Below are positions 59,601-64,000 of a stretch of 64,000 nt of DNA, in pieces. This stretch comes from Oasisia sp. SBJ-2009. Its lineage: Eukaryota > Annelida > Polychaeta > Sabellida > Siboglinidae. The stretch is from the NCBI GenBank assembly GCA_964017155.1, contig OZ024861.1:49766013-49830012 (forward strand). The letters are read 5' to 3'. Numbering within the stretch: the stretch's first letter is position 1; every line of letters starts with the position of its first letter. A model generated the notes under the pieces. That model ran no database searches, was not told the DNA's origin, and worked only from the letters and a program-made list of their open reading frames with translations. The position numbers and the translations under genes were made by a program.

Positions 59601-60300
59601 CCGGCATGTCTGTGACACCTTTTTGAGGTCCTACTGGTCCGAAGTCTCCATACCCTCCCTGGTATCGTTGATTCTGTGGCAGATTTGCATTCTGCAATAA
59701 CTGATTTAGGGTTGGTGTTGGCCCGGCCTGCTGTTGTATGCCTGGTCCAGATATGAACCTAGGCTGGTTTGTACCACAGCCTGAAGAGTAGTTCGAAGGA
59801 TGCATCCCCATGTTACTCCACCCACCACTGGCACCAACACCCATTCGACCTGTCATTCCTGGCATCCTCGGAGCCTGCGAATAACCTGGCCTCATATTCT
59901 GTTGACCAAACTGGTTGGACTGTTGCACAAAATCACCAGCGCCAGTATTTCCTCCAATTCGGCCATGTTGTTGGTCTGGCATACTCATGTTTCCCCGATT
60001 AAAACCGACGTTGTAGTTGCTCATTTGAGACACTGGCATAGGTTCGTTAATTTTACCAAAGCCGTCACTTGACATACTTTGATCTCCACTACCCTGACCG
60101 AAGCTGGTCATGTCAGAATTCATTACAGAACTCTCCATATTTTGTGAATATTCATTCGAAGTTCGATCCAAGTTCATATTTTGCTGTCCTCCATCTTGAA
60201 ACGGCGCTATTGTGTTCACATCGGGCACATTATTTGCAGATTTAAGCTTCGAATTTAACATCATACTATCCGACTGAATTTCTGTGTGACTATTTTCCAT
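12493..60300 (-). CDS. ARID1: ARID1/BAF250/Osa, complete 16-exon CDS (2400 aa)
   Basis: DNA-binding ARID subunit of the canonical BAF (SWI/SNF) chromatin remodelling complex, nuclear. The exons sum to 7203 nt with every phase compatible. Layout: disordered Gly/Met/Gln/Pro/Ser-rich N-terminus (1-1055) with TPTLNQLLQ near 195, a poly-Gln run and a QM-rich tract; ARID about 1058-1190; second low-complexity Met/Gly/Pro region (about 1195-1670); the [11 protein letters not shown]-like block VIFPAGSVEAT and basic KRRRLNHKDIG before exon 16; then the C-terminal BAF250_C armadillo-like region (about 1712-2400), including RLMMALKSGLIAESTWALDT, RCVCVANILRNLSFIPGND and LDGLLHWSVCPSA. Length agrees with vertebrate ARID1A/B (about 2230-2290). 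The ATG is the first Met after an in-frame TGA (60343-60345) and has A at -3 and G at +4. One intron has a GC-AG boundary. Orthology to A or B cannot be assigned, as expected for the single invertebrate gene. Confidence 0.97.
14562..15075 (-). other. ARID1 intron 15
   Basis: 514-bp GT-AG intron (donor ATTG|GTACGT). AT-rich, with no element recognised. Confidence 0.9.
15076..15196 (-). CDS. ARID1: ARID1 exon 15: FPAGSVEAT and basic cluster
   Basis: 121 nt. Acceptor TGAACAG|AAG; donor G|GTACGT. It encodes KPGMHPSAFPPKKEVIFPAG, then SVEATTPKLVKRRRLNHKDI, the exact counterpart of the vertebrate [20 protein letters not shown] block. KRRR is a likely nuclear localisation signal. Confidence 0.96.
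15309..15852. mobile_element. Long-TIR element (about 190-bp arms) with inner palindromes
   Basis: The ends TTAAAGAGATACTCCAGTC and, inverted, TTAAAGGGATACTCCAGTC continue as imperfect inverted arms past GTGCACAAAG and TTAATAAACAATTA to AGGGCGCTGCCATCTCGA (about 15453 and, inverted, 15689-15706). Each arm also carries its own hairpin, TGCGCCAGTGACGTAA paired with TTATGTCACTGGCGCA. Superfamily unknown; no ORF. Confidence 0.88.
15919..17022. mobile_element. Second, interrupted copy of the long-TIR element right arm
   Basis: 15919-15996 and 16966-17022 match 15727-15852 in direct orientation (ATACAATTATACTATAATT ... GGAGTATCCCTTTAAA). They are split by the pogo-like element at a TA. Confidence 0.85.
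15995..16967. mobile_element. pogo/Tigger-like non-autonomous element (969 bp, TA TSD)
   Basis: The element runs 15997-16965. The TIRs CAGTCACGCCTCGCAATAAC and, inverted, CAGTCACGCCTCGTTATAAC lead into repeated TATAACGCGA subterminal motifs. TA dinucleotides flank both ends. The interior has no transposase frame. CAGT... ends, TA duplication and AACGCG repeats fit pogo/Tigger. Confidence 0.88.
17081..17280 (-). CDS. ARID1: ARID1 exon 14
   Basis: Acceptor CCACAG|AT; donor CAG|GTACGT. It encodes MRMRDQQWQMPHRFMHNGN and a Gly/Pro/Ser-rich stretch ending FTHPGKMQ, matching the vertebrate FLHSGMKMQ just before exon 15. Phase 1 in, phase 0 out. Confidence 0.95.
17281..18441 (-). other. ARID1 intron 13
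   Basis: 1.16 kb. It contains the foldback at 18150-18300; otherwise AT-rich with no recognised feature. Confidence 0.85.
18150..18300. mobile_element. Foldback with GACGTTTCGA arms
   Basis: ACTGCATTGACGTTTCGA..ACCATCC (about 18155-18181) is mirrored by GGATGGTTGTCGAAACGTCA (about 18270-18290). The GACGTTTCGA motif recalls Penelope-like 3' ends such as those at 23510-23680. Class uncertain. Confidence 0.6.
18442..18761 (-). CDS. ARID1: ARID1 exon 13
   Basis: Acceptor CCTCTCAG|G completes an Arg codon with exon 12; donor GCGA|GTGAGT. It encodes SEPSPDTMSSPSQMRMMSGG followed by a Gln/Gly/Tyr-rich prion-like tract (RPPHDQYGQYGSGGGQGYSG). Low complexity, as in other ARID1 proteins. Confidence 0.95.
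18762..21282 (-). other. ARID1 intron 12
   Basis: 2.5 kb, strongly AT-rich between 19460 and 20650. A 163-codon plus-strand frame at 19053-19544 has no recognisable domain. No mobile element identified. Confidence 0.8.
21283..22195 (-). CDS. ARID1: ARID1 exon 12: Met/Gly-rich region
   Basis: 913 nt. The acceptor TGTGTTGCAG|CG at 22195 is the only one that keeps phase with exon 11. A nearer CTCCCCAG would break the frame. Donor GACCG|GTGAGT. It encodes repeated MMPGGM/GMMP units (about 1210-1370), then DNVSVQDPFADDVSSQYPAN, comparable to vertebrate VGIQDAFNDGSD. The 28-bp minisatellite begins only 15 nt upstream of this exon. Confidence 0.95.
22211..23404. repeat. 28-bp minisatellite next to the exon 12 acceptor
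   Basis: About 42 head-to-tail units of 28 bp with core CTCAGAATCTATCTCATGTC. Common variants are ATG/ACG and CACTCTC/CACTGTC; the CACTGTC type clusters at the distal end (22880-23340). 28 is not a multiple of three, but the unit lacks stops in the plus frames, which produces long meaningless ORFs. Only 15 nt separate it from exon 12. Confidence 0.97.
23510..23684. mobile_element. Foldback made of two inverted Penelope-like 3' ends
   Basis: The left arm 23510-23588 (TTTGGAGCTTACTGTCGAAG ... TCAGCTACGGACC) and right arm 23604-23680 (GGTCCGTAGCTGACGG ... CATCTTCAAC) are inverted copies. Both match the 3' terminal block of the Penelope-like fragment at 4264-4335. Confidence 0.8.
24641..24854 (-). 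CDS. ARID1: ARID1 exon 11: second half of ARID domain
   Basis: Acceptor TTTGTAG|GTG; donor GCAG|GTTCGT (weak, phase 1). It encodes VTKNKKWRDVSSALNIGGSS then AGFTLRKNYAKYLFAFECRF, the helix-turn-helix part of ARID (vertebrate [20 protein letters not shown]). The conserved Trp, Tyr and Phe-Glu-Cys are present. DSKK follows as in vertebrates. Confidence 0.97.
24905..25198 (+). mobile_element. hAT-type MITE, copy B (with TSD)
   Basis: The element 24913-25190 is flanked by perfect CCACACAA duplications (24905-24912, 25191-25198). Ends CAGGGCTTTCTGCAGG and, inverted, CATAGCTTTATGCAGAG. It carries a deletion of the CACGTTTTGGTGG segment found in other copies. Confidence 0.92.
25539..26580. mobile_element. 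piggyBac-like non-autonomous element (1.03 kb)
   Basis: The element 25543-26576 has TIRs CCCTGCAGGTGACCA and, inverted, CCCTGCAGGTGACCA, identical over 15 bp. The left flank is TTAA (25539-25542); the right flank is TAAA, one base from TTAA. CCCT...AGGG ends at TTAA fit piggyBac. No transposase frame; the interior has a GC-rich block at 25950-26220. Confidence 0.82.
27308..27478. repeat. Two poly-C tracts
   Basis: Runs of 15-16 C at 27308-27322 and 27463-27478. A third lies at 45962-45979. Confidence 0.9.
29255..29455 (-). CDS. ARID1: ARID1 exon 10: first half of ARID domain
   Basis: 201 nt, phase 0 at both ends. Acceptor CCGTGCAG|CAG (or three bases later); donor GAG|GTAGGA. It encodes EEPDRRHFLERLFAFHEERN and PTISKTQIDLYRLYFLVKER, ending GGLVE. 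This is the start of the ARID fold (vertebrate EPERKMWVDRYLAFTEE..., PLDLYRLYVSVKEIGGL). Confidence 0.97.
29456..30995 (-). other. ARID1 intron 9
   Basis: 1.54 kb. The first 700 bases after the donor are the 56-bp array. 29500-30240 holds nothing recognised. Confidence 0.88.
30265..31016. repeat. 56-bp minisatellite duplicating the exon 9 / intron 9 boundary
   Basis: Twelve extra units plus the genuine boundary, spaced 56 bp. In minus sense each unit holds about 20 nt resembling the exon 9 end (AGGCACACCG or AGGCACACTG), a GT donor (GTAAGTTCAG in five copies including the real site's type, GTATGTTCAG in seven) and about 36 nt of intron. Donor positions on plus are near 30321, 30377, 30434, 30488, 30545, 30601, 30656, 30713, 30769, 30825, 30881, 30936 and the real one at 30994-30995. 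Units at about 30597-30763 and 30763-30930 repeat as a three-unit, 168-bp higher-order block. Confidence 0.95.
30996..31100 (-). CDS. ARID1: ARID1 exon 9
   Basis: 105 nt, phase 0 at both ends. Acceptor TTGTTGCAG|GAC; donor CACACCG|GTAAGTTC. It encodes PVAPSPSLMSLHDDLENVSS followed by PSWPGTP, just upstream of the ARID. The last 20 nt and the donor are the seed of the 56-bp array. Confidence 0.94.
31101..31422 (-). other. ARID1 intron 8
   Basis: 322-bp GT-AG intron (donor CTG|GTAAGT). Nothing recognised. Confidence 0.92.
31423..31787 (-). CDS. ARID1: ARID1 exon 8: Gln/Met-rich tract
   Basis: 365 nt. Acceptor TGTGTAG|GT; donor CTG|GTAAGT. It encodes GDTSTTVTQSLSSPIMNTTV, then a 45-residue run of Gln interrupted by Met (CAG/CAA with ATG), a likely length-variable coding microsatellite (31475-31620), then SGSEDSNEKPSRSRL. 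Confidence 0.95.
31788..33757 (-). other. ARID1 intron 7
   Basis: 2 kb. A local direct duplication CAAGTCCCTACTGCCAGGT occurs at about 32044 and 32086. Otherwise nothing recognised. Confidence 0.88.
33758..34720 (-). CDS. ARID1: ARID1 exon 7: Met/Gly/Pro/Ala-rich region
   Basis: 963 nt. Acceptor TTGTAG|GA; donor AGTG|GTAAGT. It encodes GYNRAAGPGMPGYTGGPQNA, PYANQVMGNNHMPYGGAGPN, an Ala-rich helix-prone stretch (GALAAAQAAMAAAANQLGGQ) and SNPs of NSEMTNTH/GMNSVEMNSV. Comparable to the glycine-methionine segment before the ARID in vertebrate ARID1. Confidence 0.96.
34721..36405 (-). other. ARID1 intron 6
   Basis: 1.7 kb. A dispersed repeat with a partner at 49990-50190 lies at about 36070-36235. 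35180-35700 has higher GC and CpG than its surroundings but no ORF or element recognised. Confidence 0.85.
36070..36235. repeat. Dispersed repeat, partner at 49990-50190
   Basis: Shared blocks in order: CAAAATATGC, AAATTGCCA, CTATTTCCT, AACATGTTTACAT, TAGTCATGCATT/TAGTTATGCATT, AAGTTAAAGCACAC-like. Similarity is about 75% by eye. No termini defined. Confidence 0.65.
36406..36570 (-). CDS. ARID1: ARID1 exon 6
   Basis: 165 nt, phase 1 at both ends. Acceptor GTGTTTAG|GA; donor CAAG|GTGAGC. It encodes GYPQQQMMPPPMGCSTAGQM followed by PPHSNMMGGNMNPQMSQYGM. Confidence 0.95.
36571..37676 (-). other. ARID1 intron 5 (GC-AG)
   Basis: 1.1 kb. The 5' splice site is CCAAG|GCAAGT, a GC donor with otherwise perfect consensus; acceptor GTGTTTAG. 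About 37305-37345 holds a short CAAGACTTTTCAAGGC fragment resembling the 9142-9526 family. Confidence 0.88.
37677..37766 (-). CDS. ARID1: ARID1 exon 5
   Basis: 90 nt. Acceptor AATTGCAG|GG; GC donor. It encodes NQTGSPMPQRTPSSQLDPQA RIQSPMSNQ; the first 16 or so residues align with vertebrate GNQMPPRPPSGQSDS by composition. Only the GC donor keeps phase with exon 6. Confidence 0.93.
37767..38816 (-). other. ARID1 intron 4
   Basis: 1.05 kb, 40% of which is the Tc1-like relic at 37862-38282. The rest is unremarkable. Confidence 0.88.
37827..38316 (+). mobile_element. Tc1/mariner-like deletion derivative with transposase tail
   Basis: The element 37862-38282 has TIRs CTACTCAAAAGTTGCTAAGG and, inverted, CTACTCACATTTTGCTAGGG, with TA on both sides. 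A 28-codon plus-strand stretch at 37915-37998 reads IQRLIGSMRRRCQAVIASRG and stops after SHTSY: the usual C-terminus of Tc1-type transposases. A 34-bp direct repeat (37827-37860 and 38283-38316) flanks it. A GGGGGTCTG-containing direct repeat is internal (38066-38112). Confidence 0.85.
38817..39009 (-). CDS. ARID1: ARID1 exon 4
   Basis: 193 nt, phase 0 in and 1 out. Acceptor TTTTGTAG|GAT; donor ACTG|GTAAGT. It encodes DATNPGSIEDANSEKSNSSI, ATSSRATPTPTTPGPQHPGL and IPSPVGSTGSRSNTPASVTG. The HIPSPVGSTGS part matches vertebrate PSPSPVGSPAS. Confidence 0.95.
39086..39120. repeat. (GT)n microsatellite
   Basis: About 16 GT units, followed by GCATGCGTGCGTGCGCACG. Confidence 0.95.
39365..39482 (-). 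mobile_element. hAT-type MITE, copy C (truncated)
   Basis: Begins CATAGCTTTATGCCGAGA, includes CCCGTCATTT and GGGCGGGTAGAAA and ends near GATCTTCCAAAAT. The distal two thirds are missing. Confidence 0.8.
44160..44560. other. CpG-rich block in intron 3
   Basis: GC- and CpG-rich sequence (CGGATAAGGGGGTAGACG, GCGCCGATGCCGG, GGACGGATG) in an AT-rich intron. Could be an internal promoter or enhancer; no TATA, exon or ORF is convincing. Confidence 0.4.
45962..45979. repeat. Poly-C tract
   Basis: About 18 C followed by a short (AC)n. Confidence 0.9.
46230..46640 (-). mobile_element. tRNA-derived SINE (minus)
   Basis: In minus sense: box A-like TGGTTGCGCGGTAGAGCG, anticodon-like region, and box B GGTTCAATCCC (plus 46564-46574). 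The body has TTTCGGAAGAGACACTAAG, GGTGGTCCC and GTAAAAGATCCCA, a conserved SINE central-domain pattern seen across invertebrates. It differs from the SINE at 3347 in head and body. Confidence 0.75.
46833..47153 (-). mobile_element. hAT-type MITE, copy D (with TSD)
   Basis: The element 46841-47145 is flanked by GGTGGAAC (46833-46840) and GGTGGAAT (47146-47153), 7 of 8 matching. Full length, inverted relative to copies A and B. Its left part shows the ACCCGTC/GACGGGT hairpin. Confidence 0.92.
48128..48405. mobile_element. Second copy of the CCTTGAA-rich TIR element
   Basis: Inverted relative to 9142-9526. Shares GGTCCGTAC at one end, GCACTTTGGGCAATCAGCATTTC (read in parts), GTTTTTCCTTTTCYGGCTG-like and AAGCCTTGAATTTGGTCCAA. 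Its ends are decayed. Confidence 0.75.
49145..49395. repeat. Dispersed repeat, partner at 51215-51470
   Basis: Blocks shared in order with 51215-51470: GAAAACACTGTATAAACATG, GATTTTGACTTTTTGTC, TTGGCAATAC, TTTCTCATTTAT, AAATCGCACTTGTT and GCATTCTTT. Direct orientation; boundaries unknown. Confidence 0.7.
49990..50190. repeat. Dispersed repeat, partner of 36070-36235
   Basis: See the entry at 36070; same orientation, about 75% similar by eye. Confidence 0.6.
50226..50545 (+). mobile_element. hAT-type MITE, copy E (with TSD)
   Basis: The element 50234-50537 is flanked by perfect ACTATAGG duplications (50226-50233, 50538-50545). Ends CAGGGCTTTACGCAGG and GCATAAAGCTATG. Confidence 0.93.
50717..50842 (-). 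mobile_element. hAT-type MITE, copy F (truncated)
   Basis: Begins CATAGCTTTATGCAGAG with an intact ACCCGTCCACCCGTC...GACGGGT hairpin and ends after AAGGTCTTCCAAAATCATA. 170 bp from copy E, in opposite orientation. Confidence 0.85.
51215..51470. repeat. Dispersed repeat, partner of 49145-49395
   Basis: Direct-orientation copy; see that entry. Confidence 0.7.
51610..51870 (-). CDS. ARID1: ARID1 exon 3
   Basis: 261 nt, phase 0 at both ends. Acceptor CTGCCTTGCAG|TTT; donor GTGCAG|GTGAGT. It encodes FPQQQMGFGVPSPQQPFPGQ and TPPSSQLSPTVAPQKLPSEM, ending MPQNTVQ. Gln/Pro-rich disordered segment. Confidence 0.94.
52148..52428 (+). mobile_element. hAT-type MITE, copy G (5' end missing)
   Basis: Starts inside the family consensus at CAAATTATTGCCAGTCACAT and continues to AAATGACGGGTGGAC; the terminal GCTTTATGCAG ends are lost on both sides. 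Confidence 0.8.
53227..53524 (+). mobile_element. hAT-type MITE, copy H
   Basis: Full length, CAGGGCTTTATGCAGG to ACATAAGGCTATG. Flanks GAGCTATG and AAGGCTAT are not a clean duplication. Confidence 0.88.
53613..53825 (-). CDS. ARID1: ARID1 exon 2: poly-Gln
   Basis: 213 nt, phase 0 at both ends. Acceptor CATTTTAG|GGC; donor CAACAG|GTCAGT. It encodes GQMYDPNRRPSNPAMSSGAS, a run of about 12 Gln (CAG/CAA) after RYQM and a C-terminal MNHSFNQQ. The Gln run is a candidate length polymorphism. Confidence 0.95.
56725..57187 (+). mobile_element. hAT-type MITE, copy I (decayed, interrupted)
   Basis: The left part 56725-56880 keeps CTTTATGCA, TTTTGGTGTACATGTGGATG, GGCATAACTGACAATATCTA. The right part 57095-57187 keeps CTCATTTTTTGCCCATTC and CTCTGCATAAGGCGC. 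About 215 bp of LINE sequence separate them. Confidence 0.75.
56884..57070 (+). mobile_element. LINE 3' fragment nested in MITE copy I
   Basis: Plus frame: RDFSMAAPTICNKLPITIKS, one stop, then IPFIKNLKLTLFKIAV. The pattern F..AAP..WN.LP..I..S.....FK..LKT.LF is the common C-terminal end of LINE reverse-transcriptase ORFs. Inactive. Confidence 0.72.
59491..60300 (-). CDS. ARID1: ARID1 exon 1: start codon and TPTLNQLLQ motif
   Basis: 810 nt, 270 codons; donor AATCAG|GTAAGA. The ATG at 60300-60298 sits in AGTACTATGG, and an in-frame TGA lies 45 bases upstream. It encodes a Met/Gly/Asn-rich disordered region and, near residue 195, GPTPTLNQLLQNANLPQNQR then YQGGYGDFGPVGPQK. TPTLNQLL and YQG-YxGD are hallmark vertebrate ARID1 N-terminal motifs. 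Shorter N-terminus than vertebrates, which extend several hundred residues further. Confidence 0.96.
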
Positions 60301-62477
60301 AGTACTTAAACTTAACGTTGATGTCGGTTCGGTGGCAGAACGTCAACTCGTCCGCTTCCCCGTCCTTTTTGTTCACAATGGCATGCACTACCGACATAAT
60401 GCAACGCACACACCCAGCCGGGAAAATACGTTACTCCGACGGAAACACGTCCCCATCATTCCCAAATGCATGTCCTACATGGTCCCGATCCGCAGATTAA
60501 GTATGTAGGCACGTGTTAAAAGATGGGTGAAACTACAGTAAGGAAAAACTTACGTTCATGGCAGCATGGTCTTATCATAAACTAAAGCTATTATATGCTA
60601 CTCCTCAATAGCGGGAACATCAGAAGATTGCTTTGCAAATCACTACGCCTTTCGAATCATGTTTCCCAAGGTCTGTAAATTTCACTAGAAATTTTCCTAT
60701 ACATTATGCTCATTACACGTTTATCGACTATATGCATTAATTGCCTACAAATGGATAAACATGTAAAATATACATGCACAAACATGGGATTATTTCTGCT
60801 CAATGCGCGACGGATGTAGCCAATGAAAAATCAGTTGTGAAGCGTCTAAGGCATTCTTTACAATTCTGGCTTTCCAATTAGCCGATACATTTTCCTCCCC
60901 ACCGGTGAGATGACACATAGTGGCCATTTGGAGAAGTTTCAGTCAAATAACTGTTACCAACATTTGGTCATATGTATAGTTTGTCTTTTGCGATTTGTTT
61001 AATGCATAACAATTGTATAGAACCACATATTTTCACTGTTTACATGTATTTAGCAAATGCTAGGGAGTAAAAACGAACAGCATTAATTTGGCGAAGGGCT
61101 CCGCCGTTGCCGTTGACGTCATCGGTGGGACAGGCTCGTATTATTGAGCACGCAACTGTATTTATTTTAGTTTTCGCTGGGTAATTCCTAAGTTGCCGCG
61201 TACCACTGCGATCAGAGCGGAGAATACTTCTCAACTCCAAAAGCGCGCCGGCGTTGTCCTTGTGCAAGCTGTATTTCAGCAAACCAAACGCAATGTCACA
61301 TTTGGGGATGGAATTTGATATTCATTGGCTCTTACCGTTATTAAACGTCCCCCCACGAATGAACTTAGTCACCGCTTTTCCAAGTCAAAACACAATTTTT
61401 CGTAGGTGTCACGACTCTGCACTATACAGGCCGCTCGTTTGCGTTTCTCTCTTGCAAACTTGCAAGTTAATCTAGAAACAAATTGCCAATTAAGGCATCA
61501 TATTTGCTTTGTTATATAACCTAAACCCTTGTTGAGGATAGGCAGTCCACAATGATGCGTTTTGCTTGTGCAGTTTATACTTTTTTAACTTATCCATTTT
61601 TTTTAACTTTCGGGGTTTCGTAAAAATTCTCAAAATGTTCGTAAAAAAACTAACAAAGCCATTGTTCGCAACTTTAAGCTCGTCTTACAATAAAATTATT
61701 ATCATTTTTATAATGAGAAATGCCTTTGTTGAGAAGGCTACCTTTTTTTGTTGGTTGATAAAAATATAATTATTTCTTATGCTTGTCGAGGATAAATATT
61801 TTATGCACCTGCAATGGGAAACTACAAGGCCTATAAGTCCTTTTCTTTAACATACGCACGGACTAAACCACAGAGGACTCAGACATAATTTCATGGACCA
61901 TAAAATATTTACATTTGTATGTGAAACAACAATAGGCTTAACATTAATTATGTTTTAAGTACGCATATCACCAAAGTGTGTCTTTTCAAGTGCCATATCT
62001 AGAAAACCATACAGGATTGAGCTACAATAAAAATTGCTCATCACTAAGTGGACCACTTTATAATGGCTGTGCACTCAGTAATTGATTGAACACCATTTTG
62101 TACGTAAGCTTCACCCACCAAATTTCATTATTAATAAGTTTGTTTCATTTAATGAATTCTAATTAAATTATTCACTAGATTAGTACATTCAAAACAAGTA
62201 AAAACAAGATATTGGGTGTCGCCATCTTCCTCACCCAGGAGCCATGTCTGTTCCAGGTGTCAGCGATCATGACTCTCCAAACCGCTCGGTCGTTCGTTGT
62301 TTTTAGTAGTTCTGGTGCGCTCATTCCATATCATGTTGACATATTACCAACGGTGTCGTTATATTGTGTTTATTTACATGAATTAACTGCGTATTTATTA
62401 TACAATCACATCCTGTATATTGCTCATTATTGTATTTGTTTTTCTACAATTTTACATTTATCTAACTTATAACCTTA
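60301..62477. other. ARID1 5' flank / intergenic
   Basis: Expected to hold the 5'UTR and promoter of ARID1 (minus). GC rises modestly at 60330-60500 and 61080-61260, but no TATA or initiator can be called. No ORF of note. A non-coding upstream exon cannot be excluded. Confidence 0.6.
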
Positions 62478-62483
62478 TTTATT
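62478..62483 (-). terminator. Candidate polyA signal of the next minus-strand gene
   Basis: Minus AATAAA, 118 nt after the stop of the candidate exon at 62601-62787. Confidence 0.4.
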
Positions 62484-62600
62484 TTTTATCTATTAATTTG
62501 TTAACATATTTGATCTTTTATAGGCTACTTAGATGTGCTAATGTATGTACCAATTGTATATGGGTTTTTACCTGAAATAAATGTATTCGTATTGCATTTT

Positions 62601-62787
62601 TCAACATATTTTGTAAAGTAAACAATTAGGATTCAGCAGAGCCACTAGCAACAGCATTATCCCAACTGGCATCCAACTGTAGCCCAACACATTATCACCA
62701 CACGTTGGGCCATTATTGGCCCCATTTGGAAATGCTGTATAAGTGATGCAACCACAAAAGGTTTTCATATAGTTGGTTGCTCCAGCG
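62601..62787 (-). CDS. Candidate terminal exon of an unknown gene (hydrophobic C-terminus)
   Basis: Minus frame ending in TGA at 62603-62601. Possible acceptor TTTACAAG|C at 62787. It encodes GATNYMKTFCGCITYTAFPN, then GANNGPTCGDNVLGYSWMPV and a hydrophobic run GIMLLLVALL near the end. Three Cys and a hydrophobic tail with a short end suggest a GPI-anchored or membrane protein, but the family is not recognised. No other exon of this gene is visible in the window. It could still be a chance frame. Confidence 0.35.
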
Positions 62788-64000
62788 CTTGTAAACACAA
62801 TAGCCAAGCTATCCAGCGATGTTTAGGGAAAGAGCATTTGCCCACGCTAAAACATTCGAACATTTTGTTCCCTGAGGTCCCATCTCCATTGCCCTGGATA
62901 CATATTCTAGTTGAGTTGCTTATATAGCAGTGAAAACATTGTCCAGATATAAAATTATGCTAACGATATAGATTAAATCTTGGTGAGTGCTTTTTCCTGT
63001 GCGTTCAAAGGTCAAATGCCCGCCATTTGGATTCCACCGCAAACTCAACCCAAATGCGTCCAGCCAACTCGTATTGATAAATTAAAATGGACACTTGACC
63101 TCTTTACTGAAAAAGTTCTACTGTTTCAGCGTGTCCCAGAAAATAGCATGTCACGCTTCAGCATTTTATTGCTATCCCAATACAATCCTAACTTGTGATG
63201 GACAGAGCCTGTTACGCGATGACGATTTTTCAAAGGCCATAAACAAAACCCATAATGTTTATGCATCCAGGGACAATGTTGTAAGTGATGCAATAGTATT
63301 TTACGGTGATGTAGAAAAAAAATCATGAAACACATCGGGTGGAACTTCACAAATATCTTCTTGAAATATTTTGAGATGTATAGAGCCTCCCAGGTTCTCC
63401 AAGCCATGGACAAATTTGGAAAAGTTTATATATATATTTATTAACCATCCGAGTGTTCGTTTTATAATAAAAACCTTCACGAGATGACCAACAAGCACGT
63501 TTATCGTCTAAAGGTACCGTCACACGGTGCAACTTGGTTGATGTAACTGTTGCATGCAACAAAGTTGCACCGTGTGGCGGTACATTTACAGTCTGTTTGA
63601 ATTTGCAGTTTGAATCTACGGCCTTTTTCATCGGTCCAGGTATTAAAAATATACCTATATAGGAGTGTTTAGTCTGACAGAATCATCACAATTGACAGTT
63701 TGTCAAAATAATTAACTTCAAACAAAAATCTTAGAAGGTAGATCAACATTTACATTTTATATATAGGCCTACTTAGGAGTATTAAAATAGTATGCAATCA
63801 CTTAAGTTTGTATTAAAATACTTGATCTGGTCCCGTTACACCATATACCCTCTTTTCCATGACTGCGTGATAATGGCATACTGTACAATTTATTTTAGGA
63901 AGGCATGATATTTGCGTTCCAATTTGAAAGACAAGTTACTAAAATACACTTTGCAGGCATGCAGGCTTTATCTACTTTACCTAAGTCGTACCGAATGTAC
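62788..64000. other. Unassigned right end
   Basis: AT-rich. It contains the 70-bp foldback at 63514-63583; otherwise nothing supported. Confidence 0.7.
63514..63583. mobile_element. 70-bp foldback element
   Basis: GTACCGTCACACGGTGCAAC at the left is mirrored by GTTGCACCGTGTGGCGGTAC at the right with one mismatch over 22 bp, loop about 26 bp. Flanks AAAG/ATTT are not a clear duplication. It resembles a minimal TIR-only transposon relic. Confidence 0.75.

Overview
Eukaryotic (animal) nuclear DNA, about 40% GC, dominated by two convergent, intron-rich protein-coding genes. The plus strand carries the 3' half of HELB (DNA helicase B): seven exons from 698 to 10779. Joined at GT-AG sites they give one open frame of 574 codons plus stop. 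The minus strand carries a complete ARID1 (BAF250/Osa) coding sequence: sixteen exons from the ATG at 60300 to the TAG at 12493. They splice in perfect phase to 2400 codons plus stop. ARID1 is the ARID-domain subunit of the BAF (SWI/SNF) chromatin remodeller; HELB is a superfamily 1B helicase of replication stress and end-resection control. The two genes meet tail to tail near 11.24 kb, where opposing AATAAA signals lie only 24 nt apart.

One ARID1 that cannot be assigned to ARID1A or ARID1B, together with an intact HELB, suggests a non-vertebrate animal. HELB is, to my knowledge, absent from flies and nematodes. Long repeat-filled introns, tRNA-derived SINEs, Penelope-like, hAT, pogo, Tc1 and piggyBac relics fit a marine invertebrate such as a mollusc or lancelet, but the species cannot be fixed from this window.

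Layout: 1-686 is a 21-bp minisatellite ending 11 nt before a HELB exon; 698-11.24 kb is HELB; 11.24-12.49 kb is the ARID1 3'UTR; 12.49-60.3 kb is ARID1; 60.3-62.5 kb is the ARID1 5' flank. A small candidate terminal exon of another minus-strand gene lies at 62601-62787. The rest is intron holding mobile-element relics, including at least eight copies of one hAT-type MITE, four with 8-bp target duplications that can be read directly.

The most unusual signal is that all three long minisatellites in the window are pinned to splice sites. The 21-bp array abuts a HELB 3' splice site. The 28-bp array abuts the 3' splice site of ARID1 exon 12. The 56-bp array is a tandem amplification of the exon 9/intron 9 boundary of ARID1 itself and places twelve extra GT donor-like sites behind the real one. 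No CRISPR array, prokaryotic operon, rRNA gene or functional tRNA gene was seen.
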